NCBI RefSeq assembly: GCF_000241345.1
Contig: NZ_BAED01000050.1
Span: 62,001-126,000 of the forward strand
Direction of reading: 5' to 3'
Length of the DNA stretch: 64,000 nucleotides
From: Gordonia amarae NBRC 15530
Lineage (GTDB): Bacteria; Actinomycetota; Actinomycetes; Mycobacteriales; Mycobacteriaceae
The translations under genes and the position numbers were made by a program. Below are positions 9,072 through 17,563 of this stretch, one piece after another (position 1 is the stretch's first letter; each line of letters opens with the position of its first letter). The notes below the pieces were generated by a model. It was not told the DNA's origin, searched no databases, and saw only the letters and a list, made by a program, of their open reading frames with translations.

Positions 9072-9986
9072 TCAGTAGTTCCGGCCGGTGCTCACCCTCG
9101 CGATCAGGTCGTCACCGGCGATGAAGCGCCGCATGTTCTCGGCCAGGAACGGCGCCATCTCCCTGGTCAGACCCGATGCCGGGTTGGCGATGTGCGGGGT
9201 GATGATGACGTTGGGCAGCGACCACAGCGGGTCGTCGGGCGACGGCGGTTCGGGGTCGGTCACATCCAGCGCGGCCCCGGCGATCACCCCCTCGCGCAGC
9301 GCGTTGTACAGCGCTTTCTGGTCGATGAGCGGCCCGCGGGCCACGTTCACGACCCACGCGTGCGACGGCAGCGCGGCCAGGGTGCGCTCGTTGATCAGGT
9401 GCCGTGTCTCAGGTGTCGACGGCGCGGCGAGCACCACGTGATCGGTCTGCCCCCACACCTCGTCGAGCCGGTTGGTGGGCAGGGTGAGCTTGGCGCCGTC
9501 GACGGGCCTGCCGGACCGGTTGACGGCAATGACCGACGCGCCGCCCGCGGTCAGCCGCGGGATGAGCGAGGCCCCGATACCGCCGGCGCCGACGATAGCG
9601 ACGGTTGCCCCGCGCAGCGTGCGCACCCCGGTGTCGATGGGTTCCTTGTCCCAGTGCCGCAGCACGGAGGTGTTGATCTGCCGCAGCCCGGCCAGCAGCA
9701 ACGCCAGCGCGTGTTCGGCGACGCCTTCGGCGTAGAACCCGGACGCGTTGGTCCACAGCCGCTGGTCGTCGATGACCCCGGCCGCCACGTACGCCTCGAT
9801 GCCCGCGGTCTTGAGCGCCACCCACTCGACGGCGTCGGACAACTCGGGGAAGCCTTTCGGCCCGGCGCCGATCCACACCAGCACCCGCGCCTCGTCGAGC
9901 GGCACCACCCGCCCGCCGGCGCCCTCCACGGCCGCCACGAGCTGCGGATCGTGTTCGGGCTCGATCGCCACCGTCAGTTCACTCAC
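9072..9986 (-). CDS. D-isomer-specific 2-hydroxyacid dehydrogenase
   Basis: 304 aa from a GTG at 9986 with GAAGGAG 7 bases upstream. The NAD-binding motif GAGGIGASLIPRL is followed by the catalytic trio: Arg in VARGPLIDQKAL, Glu in DVTDPEPPS and His in ITPHIANP. The family reduces 2-oxoacids or oxidises D-2-hydroxyacids (glyoxylate/hydroxypyruvate reductases and phosphoglycerate dehydrogenase relatives). At ~304 aa it lacks the regulatory domain of SerA. The exact substrate is not assignable. It is probably co-transcribed with the upstream RNase H gene. Confidence 0.87.
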   Translation of the reverse strand: MSELTVAIEPEHDPQLVAAVEGAGGRVVPLDEARVLVWIGAGPKGFPELSDAVEWVALKTAGIEAYVAAGVIDDQRLWTNASGFYAEGVAEHALALLLAGLRQINTSVLRHWDKEPIDTGVRTLRGATVAIVGAGGIGASLIPRLTAGGASVIAVNRSGRPVDGAKLTLPTNRLDEVWGQTDHVVLAAPSTPETRHLINERTLAALPSHAWVVNVARGPLIDQKALYNALREGVIAGAALDVTDPEPPSPDDPLWSLPNVIITPHIANPASGLTREMAPFLAENMRRFIAGDDLIARVSTGRNY

Positions 9987-10001
9987 GTCTACTCCTTCAG
10001 T

Positions 10002-10031
10002 GCCCAACCCCTCAGCGCCCAACCCCTCAGC
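10002..10031. repeat. 15-bp tandem duplication across the RNase H stop codon
   Basis: The unit GCCCAACCCCTCAGC occurs twice head to tail. It spans the end of the RNase H gene, so a second identical stop context lies 15 bases downstream of the real one. It looks like a recent slippage or duplication and adds length to the gap before the dehydrogenase gene. Confidence 0.8.
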
Positions 10032-10539
10032 GCCCCGCGATCTCCCGCGCGGCGCTGGTCGCCAGGTCGTCGGCGATCTCGTTGTAGTGATCGCCGTTGT
10101 GCCCCTTCACCCATTTCCACGTCACCTCGTGACGTTTCTCCTCCTCGACCAGCTTGCGCCACAGGTCGGCGTTCTTCACCGGTTTGCGGTCCTTCGTCTG
10201 CCACCCGTTGGCCTGCCAGCCTTTCACCCACGACATGATGCCGTTACGGACATAACTGGAGTCGGTGTAGAGGACAACGGTAGACGGCCGCGTCAGCGCC
10301 GCAAGACCTTCGATCGCCGCGGTTAATTCCATTTTGTTGTTGGTGGTGTGTTCCTCGCCCCCCGACAGCCGCTTCTCCTGCCCCCGCCACCGCATGATGA
10401 CACCCCAGCCACCCGGCCCAGGATTACCGAGACACGCTCCGTCGGTTGAGATCTCGACAACGATTGACGCTGCACCATCCGCCTCCGGCGACACCGCCGC
10501 GGCCCCTTCTTCATTCACCACGACTGGAAGGTTACCCAA
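10027..10539 (-). CDS. rnhA: Ribonuclease HI
   Basis: Up to 170 aa. The acidic catalytic residues lie in [40 protein letters not shown] and NEIADDLA. The enzyme cleaves RNA in RNA-DNA hybrids such as R-loops and primers. The earliest start is a TTG at 10539 without a convincing ribosome site; GTG codons at 10521 and 10518 are plausible alternatives. The ~25 residues before the core are not conserved in the family. The dehydrogenase gene lies 40 bases downstream. Confidence 0.93.
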   Translation of the reverse strand: MGNLPVVVNEEGAAAVSPEADGAASIVVEISTDGACLGNPGPGGWGVIMRWRGQEKRLSGGEEHTTNNKMELTAAIEGLAALTRPSTVVLYTDSSYVRNGIMSWVKGWQANGWQTKDRKPVKNADLWRKLVEEEKRHEVTWKWVKGHNGDHYNEIADDLATSAAREIAGR

Positions 10540-10584
10540 CCTTTGACCCTGCGATCACGTCACAGAACCGCCTACCCTGGGAGT

Positions 10585-11355
10585 ATGCCGACCTGGGATC
10601 CAGCTCGATACCTACAGTTCGCCGACGACCGCGCGCGCCCGTATCTGGACCTGATCGGCCAGATACGCACCACCGCCGACACCATCGTCGACCTGGGTTG
10701 CGGCACCGGCAGTGTCACCCGCCACCTGCGCACGTTCTGGCCCGACGCCGACATCCTCGGCATCGATTCGTCACCGGAAATGGTCGATGTCGCGCTCCGC
10801 GAGAACTGCGACGCCCACCTCAACTACGACATCGCCGACGTGGCCACGTGGGAGCCGTTCGCCCCGGTCGACCTGATGGTGTCCAATGCGATGTTCCAGT
10901 GGGTGCCCGACCAGTTCACCGTCATCGACCGGCTGCTCGGTTTCCTCACCGACGGCGGCAGCTTCGCCGTCCAGGTACCCAACAACACCGACACGGCCAC
11001 CCACACGTCGGTCCGTGAGCTGGCCGAGACCGAACCCTACCGTTCGCACCTGGCCGATATCCGCCCGATCCCGGCCATCGAACCCGAGGACTACCTGGAG
11101 TTCTTCGCCGAACGCGGTTTCGCCGTGAACGCCTGGTCCACCACCTACCGCCACATCCTGCACGGCGACGACCCGGTGTTCGACTGGATCTCCGCCACCG
11201 GCGCCCGCCCCTACCTACAGGCCCTGGACGACGACCTGCGCGACAAGTTCACCCAAGACCTCAAGACCCGCCTCCGCCACGCCTACCCCGCCCGCCCCTA
11301 CGGCACGGTCCTCCCCTTCCAGCGCACGTTCGCCGTAGCCTCCCCCCAAGCCTGA
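10585..11355 (+). CDS. tam: Trans-aconitate 2-methyltransferase
   Basis: 256 aa from ATG 10585 (MPTWDPARYLQFADDR), the characteristic Tam N-terminus. SAM-binding motif I is VDLGCGTGSVTRHL; ISNAMFQW-type motif VSNAMFQWVPD follows. The enzyme uses S-adenosylmethionine to methylate trans-aconitate, which forms spontaneously and inhibits aconitase. It is monocistronic and convergent with the TetR gene, with a perfect inverted repeat between them. Confidence 0.9.
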   Translation: MPTWDPARYLQFADDRARPYLDLIGQIRTTADTIVDLGCGTGSVTRHLRTFWPDADILGIDSSPEMVDVALRENCDAHLNYDIADVATWEPFAPVDLMVSNAMFQWVPDQFTVIDRLLGFLTDGGSFAVQVPNNTDTATHTSVRELAETEPYRSHLADIRPIPAIEPEDYLEFFAERGFAVNAWSTTYRHILHGDDPVFDWISATGARPYLQALDDDLRDKFTQDLKTRLRHAYPARPYGTVLPFQRTFAVASPQA

Positions 11356-11360
11356 TCAAT

Positions 11361-11399
11361 CCGGAACATCACTGCACATATGTGGCACCGATGTTCCGG
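11361..11399. terminator. Bidirectional terminator-like inverted repeat
   Basis: Arms CCGGAACATC (11361-11370) and GATGTTCCGG (11390-11399) are perfectly complementary, with a 19-base loop that itself contains GCACATATGTG. It sits between the convergent tam and tetR stop codons, so a shared terminator is the simplest reading. There is no U-tract. Confidence 0.6.
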
Positions 11400-11969
11400 T
11401 CAGAGTGGCCGAGCGGCGAGTGCCGCTTCGATGTAGTCGGCCAGTGAGCGGCCGTCGGTGGCGGTCACCCAGCGCCGGTAGGCATATTCGACGATGGCGA
11501 GCACCATCGCCACACAAACACCGGGCCGGAAATCATCGTCGGGGTCGACGCCGAAACGCTGCGCCGCGATATCGATCAACTGCCGACGATCGTCGTCGGC
11601 GATGAGCGTGACGCGATCGAGGATGCCCGGGACGCTCGCGATGACGGCGCGCCACTGGGCGGGCCCGGTCTCGCTGGTGGCCGCCACCTGTTCGCGGATG
11701 GCCTCGATCAGATCCTGCTCCGGTGTCGACGCCGTGCGCCCCGCATAGCGCTCGACGATGGCCGCGCTGCTGGCACGGATCGGCCGCAGCAGCAGATCTT
11801 CTTTGGCCGGAACGTGCCGGTAGTAGGTACTGGGCGAAATACCGGCCGCGCCCGCGATCTCGTCGGTCGTGACCTGGTCGTACCCGCGTTCGAGGAACAG
11901 GGGCAGGGCTGCGGCGTCGATCGCCCGGCGCACCGCTTCACGTTGCCGTACGCGCAGGGGAGAGCTCAT
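11400..11969 (-). CDS. TetR-family regulator, probably of the adjacent kstD
   Basis: 189 aa from ATG 11969 (MSSPLRVRQREAVRR). The N-terminal helix-turn-helix is LFLERGYDQVTTDEIAGAAG followed by ISPSTYYRHVPAKEDLL, the classic TetR recognition helix. The C-terminal ligand domain is all-helical and not informative about the ligand. It is divergent from the steroid dehydrogenase gene with 54 bases between starts and an imperfect palindrome over the latter's start, so local repression with a steroid-like inducer is likely but inferred. It does not look like KstR or KstR2 by operator sequence. Confidence 0.88.
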   Translation of the reverse strand: MSSPLRVRQREAVRRAIDAAALPLFLERGYDQVTTDEIAGAAGISPSTYYRHVPAKEDLLLRPIRASSAAIVERYAGRTASTPEQDLIEAIREQVAATSETGPAQWRAVIASVPGILDRVTLIADDDRRQLIDIAAQRFGVDPDDDFRPGVCVAMVLAIVEYAYRRWVTATDGRSLADYIEAALAARPL

Positions 11970-12010
11970 GCGTTCCACTCTCGCATATTGTGCGGCCCAT
12001 CCGGTGATGG

Positions 12011-12037
12011 TAGTAACTGTCATATGGACAGTAACTA
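12011..12037. promoter_or_regulatory. Candidate TetR operator overlapping kstD start
   Basis: TAGTAACTGTC (12011-12021) and GACAGTAACTA (12027-12037) form an inverted repeat matching at 10 of 11 positions, centred on the ATG at 12024. No Shine-Dalgarno precedes that ATG, so the transcript may be leaderless and the operator would cover the transcription start. Confidence 0.55.
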
Positions 12038-13703
12038 TCGCAATGCTGACATAGTCGTGGTCGGTTCAGGAGCGGCCGGGATGTCTGCGGCGATCACCGC
12101 GGCCCGCAACGGACTCTCGGTGGTCCTCGTCGAGAAGTCCTCCCGGTGGGGCGGGTCGACAGCCCGTTCCGGTGGTGGCATCTGGATTCCCGGCAATCAC
12201 GTCCTGGTCAGGGCCGCCGGCCCGGACTCGCTCGACGACGCCCGCCGCTACCTGCACGACATCGCGGGTGATGCGGTGGCGCCGGAACGCATCGACGCGT
12301 TCATCGACCACGGCGCGCAGGCACTACAGGCGCTGTGCACGTGGACCCCGCTCGAATTGATGTGGGTGAAAGGCTATTCCGACTATCTTCCCGAACGCCC
12401 CGGCGGCCGGGCCGCGGGCCGCTCGGTGGAGCCGCGACCCTTCGATGTCCGTGCACTCGGCGACGACTACGCGACGATGGAACCGTTCTACACCAAGACC
12501 CCACTGAATGTGATTGTGCATCAAGGGGACTACAAATGGCTGAGCACCGGGCTACGACACTGGCGCGGGCCACAGCGGATACTGACGGTCGGCGCACGCA
12601 CGGTGCTGGCGAAGACATTGGGCCGCAAGCTCGTCGGCATGGGTGGAGCACTCGCGGGCGCACTCATGGTCGGCGTGCGCGATGCGGGTGTCGACGTGCG
12701 GCTCGGCTGCGGTGTCACCGATCTCATCGTCGATGAGGATCACGTCACCGGCGTGACGCTCGACGACGGATCCTCTCTGACGGCATCTCGCGGAGTGATC
12801 TTGTGCAGCGGAGGGTTTGACCACAACCCGGCCCTGCGCAAACGGTTTCACCGGAGCCCGGCTGGTCCCGAGTTATCGCTGGGCGCGACGTCGAACACCG
12901 GTGAACCGATTATTGCCGCCGAGTCGATCGGCGCGGCAACCGATCTCATGGACGATGCCTGGTGGGCGCCGTCGATTCCGCTCCCTAACGGCCCGTGGTT
13001 CGCTCTCGCCGAACGTTCGCTGCCCCGCAGCATCATCGTCAACAACCGCGGCGTGCGATTCATGAACGAATCGCTCCCGTACGTCGAGGCCACGCACGCG
13101 ATGTTCGGCGGCCCGCACGGCAGCAGCGAGGGACCGGCCGAGAACCTGCCCGCCTGGCTGATCTTCGATCAGGGGTATCGCGACCGCTACATGTTTGCCG
13201 GCAGGACGGCGCGATCGCCACTGCCGAGGCGCTGGTTCGACGAGGGATACCTGGTCCGCGCGGACTCGATCACCGAACTGGCCCACCAACTCTCGCTACC
13301 CGAAGGAGCACTGGAGCACACCCTCGACCGTTTCAACGATGCCGCCCGCCGGGGCGTCGACGACGACTTCGGTCGCGGCGTCTCGGCCTACGACCGGTAC
13401 TACGGCGACGTCACCAACAAACCCAATCCCAGTCTGGGCGAACTCACCAAGCCGCCGTTCTACGCCGCTCCGATCGTCCCCGCAGACCTTGGCACCAAGG
13501 GCGGGATCGTCACCGACGACCGAGCCCGCGCCCTGCGCCCCGACGGCTCGGTCATCAACGGCCTGTACGCAGCAGGCAACGCCTCATCGGCCGTCATGGG
13601 CCACACCTACGCAGGCCCGGGCGCCACCATCGGCCCCGCCCTGGTCTTCGGCTACCTCGCCGCCCTCGACGCAGCAAACCGGAATTCTGGTGCCAGTATC
13701 TGA
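12024..13703 (+). CDS. kstD: 3-oxosteroid 1-dehydrogenase family flavoprotein
   Basis: 559 aa. The FAD motif VVVGSGAAGMSAAITAARNG and GGSTARSGGGIWIPGNHV are strongly KstD-like, as are GYSDYLPERPGGRAAGRSVE, NKPNPSLGEL and GPGATIGPALVFGYLAALD near the C-terminus. KstD introduces the 1,2 double bond in ring A of 3-ketosteroids during cholesterol and steroid breakdown. The last codons and the stop lie inside a copy of the palindromic repeat, so the extreme C-terminus (SGASI) may be repeat-derived. No other steroid genes are nearby, so a specialised substrate is possible. Confidence 0.87.
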   Translation: MDSNYRNADIVVVGSGAAGMSAAITAARNGLSVVLVEKSSRWGGSTARSGGGIWIPGNHVLVRAAGPDSLDDARRYLHDIAGDAVAPERIDAFIDHGAQALQALCTWTPLELMWVKGYSDYLPERPGGRAAGRSVEPRPFDVRALGDDYATMEPFYTKTPLNVIVHQGDYKWLSTGLRHWRGPQRILTVGARTVLAKTLGRKLVGMGGALAGALMVGVRDAGVDVRLGCGVTDLIVDEDHVTGVTLDDGSSLTASRGVILCSGGFDHNPALRKRFHRSPAGPELSLGATSNTGEPIIAAESIGAATDLMDDAWWAPSIPLPNGPWFALAERSLPRSIIVNNRGVRFMNESLPYVEATHAMFGGPHGSSEGPAENLPAWLIFDQGYRDRYMFAGRTARSPLPRRWFDEGYLVRADSITELAHQLSLPEGALEHTLDRFNDAARRGVDDDFGRGVSAYDRYYGDVTNKPNPSLGELTKPPFYAAPIVPADLGTKGGIVTDDRARALRPDGSVINGLYAAGNASSAVMGHTYAGPGATIGPALVFGYLAALDAANRNSGASI

Positions 13704-13715
13704 CACCAAACTTCC
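13679..13715. repeat. Palindromic repeat family A, copy 1
   Basis: Imperfect inverted repeat with core GGAATTCTGGTGCCA, a 5-base loop and TGACACCAAACTTCC (3 mismatches between arms). It contains the kstD stop codon TGA at 13701. The right arm has drifted relative to copy 2. Confidence 0.75.
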
Positions 13716-13746
13716 AAATAGGCTGCGGCCCAATCACGCAACCCGC

Positions 13747-13787
13747 GTATCCACAGCGACGGGGTTGTCCACAGATTTCGTCCACGG
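13747..13787. other. Cluster of DnaA-box-like TCCACA sites
   Basis: GTATCCACA, TTGTCCACA and TTCGTCCAC lie in a row within 40 bases, upstream of the decayed DUF559 gene. TTGTCCACA matches the actinobacterial DnaA box. A similar pair, GTGGATAAC and TGTGGATAAC, precedes the intact copy at 19120-19150. No origin genes are near, so this is noted only as a shared promoter-region feature. Confidence 0.4.
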
Positions 13788-13823
13788 CGCCTTCTGCGGC
13801 CCGATCGACGGCACAGTAGACCC

Positions 13824-14490
13824 ATAACTTCCCCGCTCGACGACCTGATGCGTCGCCAAGACGATGTCATCGCACGCCATCAGGCCGTGGAGCTCGATCT
13901 GTCGCCGAGCGACATCCGCCGCAAACTGCGCCGCCGGGACTGGACGGCGGCCACACCAGGCGTCTATGTCGGGCACACCGGCCCGTTGACCTCGTCGCAA
14001 CGGGCTTGGGTTGCGGTGCTGCACGCCTGGCCGGCCGCACTGAGTCATGGGTCGGCGATCCACGCAGCAGGCAGCGGAACCCAGCCCGACGGACCCATCC
14101 ACGTCGCCATCGACGCTGACCGCAAAGTCATCGAGGATCAGGGCATCGTCGTGCACCGCATTACAGGACTCGACGACCGCGTGCTCTGGACCACCTCCCC
14201 GCCCCGGATGCTCATCGAAGAAGCCGTCCTCGACGTCGCCGCCACAGCCACCACACCCGAGCGGGCCGTCGCCTGCCTGTCCGACGCCGTGCAGTCCCGT
14301 TCGACGACAGCGGGCCGCTTGCTCATCGCACTGGACTCCCGTTCCCGGATCCGCTCGCGCAGCTTCCTGCGCGAAGTCCTCCTCGACGTCCGAGACGGCA
14401 GCTACTCGGTTCTCGAACACCACTACCTGACGAAAATGGAACGCAGGCACCGCCTTCCGAAACCGATACGGCAATCCCGGACCCCGACTG
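13824..14490 (+). pseudogene. AbiEi/DUF559-like protein, decayed copy 1
   Basis: Closely similar to the intact gene at 18151-19089 up to about residue 215. The codon aligned with the intact ATG is ATA (13824); the first usable ATG is at 13848. Homology stops near KMERRHRLPKPIRQSR, just before the DUF559 nuclease-like domain, and the frame then runs on into the antisense of the neighbouring kinase pseudogene. It keeps the N-terminal wHTH-like part (VIARHQAVELDLSPSDIRRKL). It has lost its start, its nuclease-like domain and probably its function. Confidence 0.75.
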
Positions 14491-15156
14491 CCCACCGATC
14501 TGACCGGAATGCGTCGGTGGTGAAGTCTGCTTGGGTTGCGGTGCGTTTGATGGTGGTCGCGTTCGGTCCGTCGACGTCCGCAACCCACCGGACGGCATCG
14601 TGCGGTGGCCGTCCGCCGGCGACGTGGCGCAGGACGAGTCGTTCCTCGCGCACGTCGTCCGGCGCATCCAGGTACCAGCTGATGTCGAGAAGCGGTCGCA
14701 CCCCGCCCACGGACCGTCATCGAGCAGCAAATAATTGCCCTCCACGACGACGACTCGTGTTCCGGGATCAACCCGTCCGCCTGCCGCGACCGGCTCATGC
14801 AGATCACGACGGTAGTCGGGGGTGAATACCGGAGCGGTTCGTCCGGATTCGCGCACGCGAAGCAGGATGTCGATCAACCCCCACACATCGAACGTCCAGG
14901 GACTGCCCTTTTCCTGATGCAGGCCAAGATCGTCGAGTTGCGCGTTCGACCGGTGAAACCCGTCCATCGCCAACACCGTCGCCGGTATCGCCACCGCGTT
15001 GAGTGCGGCCACGATCCTGCTCGCCGAGTGCGTCTTCCCCACTCCGGGTGGCCCGACCAGGCCGACGACGACGGTCCGATCGGACGCTGCGGCACGCGCC
15101 ACAATCGCCCGCACCACCGCATCCGCCGTAGACAAGTCTCCCGCCATGACTACCAA
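14490..15156 (-). pseudogene. P-loop nucleoside kinase-like protein, frameshifted copy 1
   Basis: Starts like the intact copy at 19248 (VVGLVGPPGVGKTHSASRI, AMDGFHRSNAQLDDLGL, GSPWTFDVWGLIDIL, VEGNYLLLDDGPW). A single-base loss near 14705-14710, in the G-run of TGGGCGGGG, shifts the frame; the remainder (GGVRPLLDISWYLDAPDDVR) continues in another frame. After TTDAFRSD the homology ends at the junction with the DUF559 pseudogene, so both genes are truncated tail to tail. ATG codons at 15156 and 15147 could serve as the start. Confidence 0.75.
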
Positions 15157-15182
15157 TGATGCTGCCGAATCGCCCTAGCACG

Positions 15183-15231
15183 ACTATCCGGAATTCTGGT
15201 GTCAGGATGTGACACCAGAATTCCGGATAGT
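15183..15231. repeat. Palindromic repeat family A, copy 2 (perfect)
   Basis: Two perfectly complementary 22-base arms (15183-15204 and 15210-15231) enclose the loop GGATG; the arm core is CCGGAATTCTGGTGTCA. It starts 4 bases beyond the mqo stop, so it can act as its transcription terminator. It also lies upstream of the decayed kinase gene. Confidence 0.85.
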
Positions 15232-15235
15232 GCGG

Positions 15236-16582
15236 TCACTCGTCGGGGAAGCAGCGGCGCATGAGGTTCTGCATGATCGGGACTGCTGTTGATGCTCCGG
15301 GGGAGGCACCGAGGAGGCCGGAGATCGAGCGGTCCGCGCTCACGACCAGTTCGGTGCCCTGTTGCAGCACCCCGATACGACGACGGTCCGGAGTCACCAG
15401 CTGTGCACGCTGACCGGCTGCGATCAGCTCCCACTGGGTGATGTCAGCGCCGGGATAGAACCGGCTGAGCTGGTTGAACTTTCGTGTGCGGGTCGTCGCG
15501 AGCTGCCCGATGAGGTAGCCGATCAGCGGCAGGTTCTGCAGCAGCGCGGCGACGATCACATGCAGGTTGTGCCACCGCAGCGTGGCGAAGAAGTCGGTGA
15601 ACCGGCCCGCCTTGAGGAGCTTGGTGCCGAATGTCGCGTACGGCCCGAACATCAGATACCCGCGGCCGTCGACGATGCGTTTGTCGAGGTGCGGCACCGA
15701 CATCGGCGGTGCGCCGGTGGGCGCCTGGCCGTACATCTTGACCTCGTGCCGGGCCACGACGTCGGGATCGTCGGTGCGGAAGAAGGCCGCACCCACCGGC
15801 AGCACGCCGTAGCCGCGCACTTCGGCGACCTTGGCCCGTTGCAGGAGCCGCAACGCCATCCCGCCCGCCCCGACGAACACATGACCGGCGCGAACGACGA
15901 ACTCATGTCCGTTCTCGGTGTCGCGACCGCTGATCAGCCACCGGCCGTCGGGCTGCTTGCGCAGGGTGCGCACGTCATGACCCAGCCGGACCTCGCAGTC
16001 GCTCGACTCGACGAGTTGCCGTGTCAGTGAACCGAAGTCTACGTCGGCACCGTGCCGTATCCGGGTGGCGGCGATAGGTCCGTCGGTGCCGGCGGTGAGT
16101 GGGGCCCACGCTGCGATGGTCGCCGGGTCGTCGGAGAATTCCATACCCGCGAACTGTTCGTGCTGCGACAGTGTCGTGAACCGGCGCCGCAGGTAGTCGA
16201 CGTCACGCTCCCCGAACACGACGGTCATGTGCGGAACCTCATTCAGGAAACGGTCCGGATCGACGGCGCCGCGTTCGGCCAGCCGCGACCACCATTGTCG
16301 CGTTTCCCGGAACTGGTCGGCGATGCCGATGGCCTTGGCCGGGTCGTCGGGGTCGGGCATGTAGTTGAGTTCGCAGAATCCCGAATGACCGGTACCCGCG
16401 TTGTTCCACGGGTCGCTGCTCTCACCGGCCAGGCGGGGAGCCTTCTCCAGTAGGAGGACTCGGTGGTCCGGGTGTTCGGTGGCCATCATCGACGCCAGCG
16501 TCGCCGACATGATGCCACCACCGATCAGCACGAGGTCGGCATCGTCGTACTGCGTTGTCTCGCTTGATCTCCCGGCCCCCAT
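15236..16582 (-). CDS. mqo: Malate:quinone oxidoreductase, short C-terminus
   Basis: 448 aa from ATG 16582. The FAD motif is VLIGGGIMSATLASMM; ESSDPWNNAGTGHSGFCELNY and GPYATFGTKLLKAG are typical Mqo blocks. The membrane-associated enzyme oxidises malate to oxaloacetate and passes electrons to the quinone pool. Family members have about 490-500 residues here and end with a conserved W..L...VPSYG..L region; this protein stops at RRCFPDE, immediately before palindrome A2. Activity is therefore uncertain. A divergent LysR gene begins about 90 bases upstream. Confidence 0.88.
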   Translation of the reverse strand: MGAGRSSETTQYDDADLVLIGGGIMSATLASMMATEHPDHRVLLLEKAPRLAGESSDPWNNAGTGHSGFCELNYMPDPDDPAKAIGIADQFRETRQWWSRLAERGAVDPDRFLNEVPHMTVVFGERDVDYLRRRFTTLSQHEQFAGMEFSDDPATIAAWAPLTAGTDGPIAATRIRHGADVDFGSLTRQLVESSDCEVRLGHDVRTLRKQPDGRWLISGRDTENGHEFVVRAGHVFVGAGGMALRLLQRAKVAEVRGYGVLPVGAAFFRTDDPDVVARHEVKMYGQAPTGAPPMSVPHLDKRIVDGRGYLMFGPYATFGTKLLKAGRFTDFFATLRWHNLHVIVAALLQNLPLIGYLIGQLATTRTRKFNQLSRFYPGADITQWELIAAGQRAQLVTPDRRRIGVLQQGTELVVSADRSISGLLGASPGASTAVPIMQNLMRRCFPDE

Positions 16583-16662
16583 CGTTTCACCCTTCTCTCG
16601 GCTTCTGATACCTATCAGCGTCGTCTCCGGCGATCGTTCCGTCCAATATGCAATCGGCTGGA

Positions 16663-16668
16663 TATGAT
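16663..16668 (+). promoter_or_regulatory. -10 element for a leaderless LysR gene
   Basis: TATGAT ends 6 bases before the GTG at 16675, the spacing expected if transcription starts on the start codon. No ribosome site precedes the GTG. This supports GTG 16675 over ATG 16648 or ATG 16687. Confidence 0.45.
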
Positions 16669-16674
16669 CCGATA

Positions 16675-17562
16675 GTGGATGAATGGATGACCGGACTCGC
16701 GCCACACCTGCGCGCGCTGACCGAACTGGTCGCGCACAACGGTCACATGACCGCCGCGGCGGAGTCCCTGGGCATCCCGCAGTCGTCGATGAGCAGACGC
16801 ATCCACGCCATCGAGGATCGGCTCGGTGTGCCGCTGACCGTTCCCGACGGCCGGAAGGTGCGGCCGACTCCCGCCGCGGTCCGGCTCGCGCAGCTCGTCG
16901 ACGGACCTCTCCGCGAGATCGACGCGGCCCTCACCCATGTCGCGGCCGACGCCGACCCGGAACACGGCACGGTGCGGTTCGGCTTTCCGCTGACTATGGG
17001 TTCGGGCGCGGTGCCCGACCTGCTGGAGGCGTTCAATCGACGAAACCCCGGTATCCGGCTCGAACTCAAACAGGCCCACGGCGCCGCACTCATCGACGAT
17101 CTGCGCAGTGGCGCATTGGATCTGGCTGTCACCATCCCGGCACCCGACGGTCTGCCGCACACGGTGCTCGGCGTTCAGCGGATCTGCGCCGTCCTCCCCG
17201 ACAACCATCGCTTCGCCGGACGACGCCGGATCCGTCTCGCCGAGCTACGCGACGAACGGTTCATCGCCAACCCTCCCGCCTACAATCTGCGGCAGCTCAC
17301 CGAGACATGGTGCGCCGGTGCCGGATTCGATCCCCGTATCGACGTCGAGATCTCCGAGTTCGCCACGGTCCGCGAATTCGTCCGGCGCGGACTGGGCGTG
17401 GCGCTCCTGCCGGTGGGCGGCGGCCTGCCCGACGACGGAGCCGTCGATGTGCCCCTGGCCGGAGATGGGCATCGGCGCGAGATCGCCCTGACGTCGGCGA
17501 CCGCGCTGCAATCCCCGCCGGCCAGGCTGTTGGCCGATTTCATCGCCGCGAACGGACTGTGA
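16675..17562 (+). CDS. LysR-family transcriptional regulator
   Basis: 295 aa from GTG 16675 (see the -10 element). The N-terminal winged helix has VAHNGHMTAAAESLGIPQSS followed by MSRRIHAIEDRLGVPL, and the substrate-binding domain follows from residue ~80. It is divergent from mqo, the usual geometry for a LysR regulator and its target, so malate or carboxylate control of mqo is a reasonable inference. It is convergent with the DUF1697 gene with one base between the stops. Confidence 0.88.
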   Translation: MDEWMTGLAPHLRALTELVAHNGHMTAAAESLGIPQSSMSRRIHAIEDRLGVPLTVPDGRKVRPTPAAVRLAQLVDGPLREIDAALTHVAADADPEHGTVRFGFPLTMGSGAVPDLLEAFNRRNPGIRLELKQAHGAALIDDLRSGALDLAVTIPAPDGLPHTVLGVQRICAVLPDNHRFAGRRRIRLAELRDERFIANPPAYNLRQLTETWCAGAGFDPRIDVEISEFATVREFVRRGLGVALLPVGGGLPDDGAVDVPLAGDGHRREIALTSATALQSPPARLLADFIAANGL

Positions 17563-17563
17563 A

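Noticed and set aside
13747..13787. Chromosomal replication origin
   Set aside because: Only a few DnaA-like boxes, no dnaA/dnaN/parAB genes and no AT-rich unwinding region.
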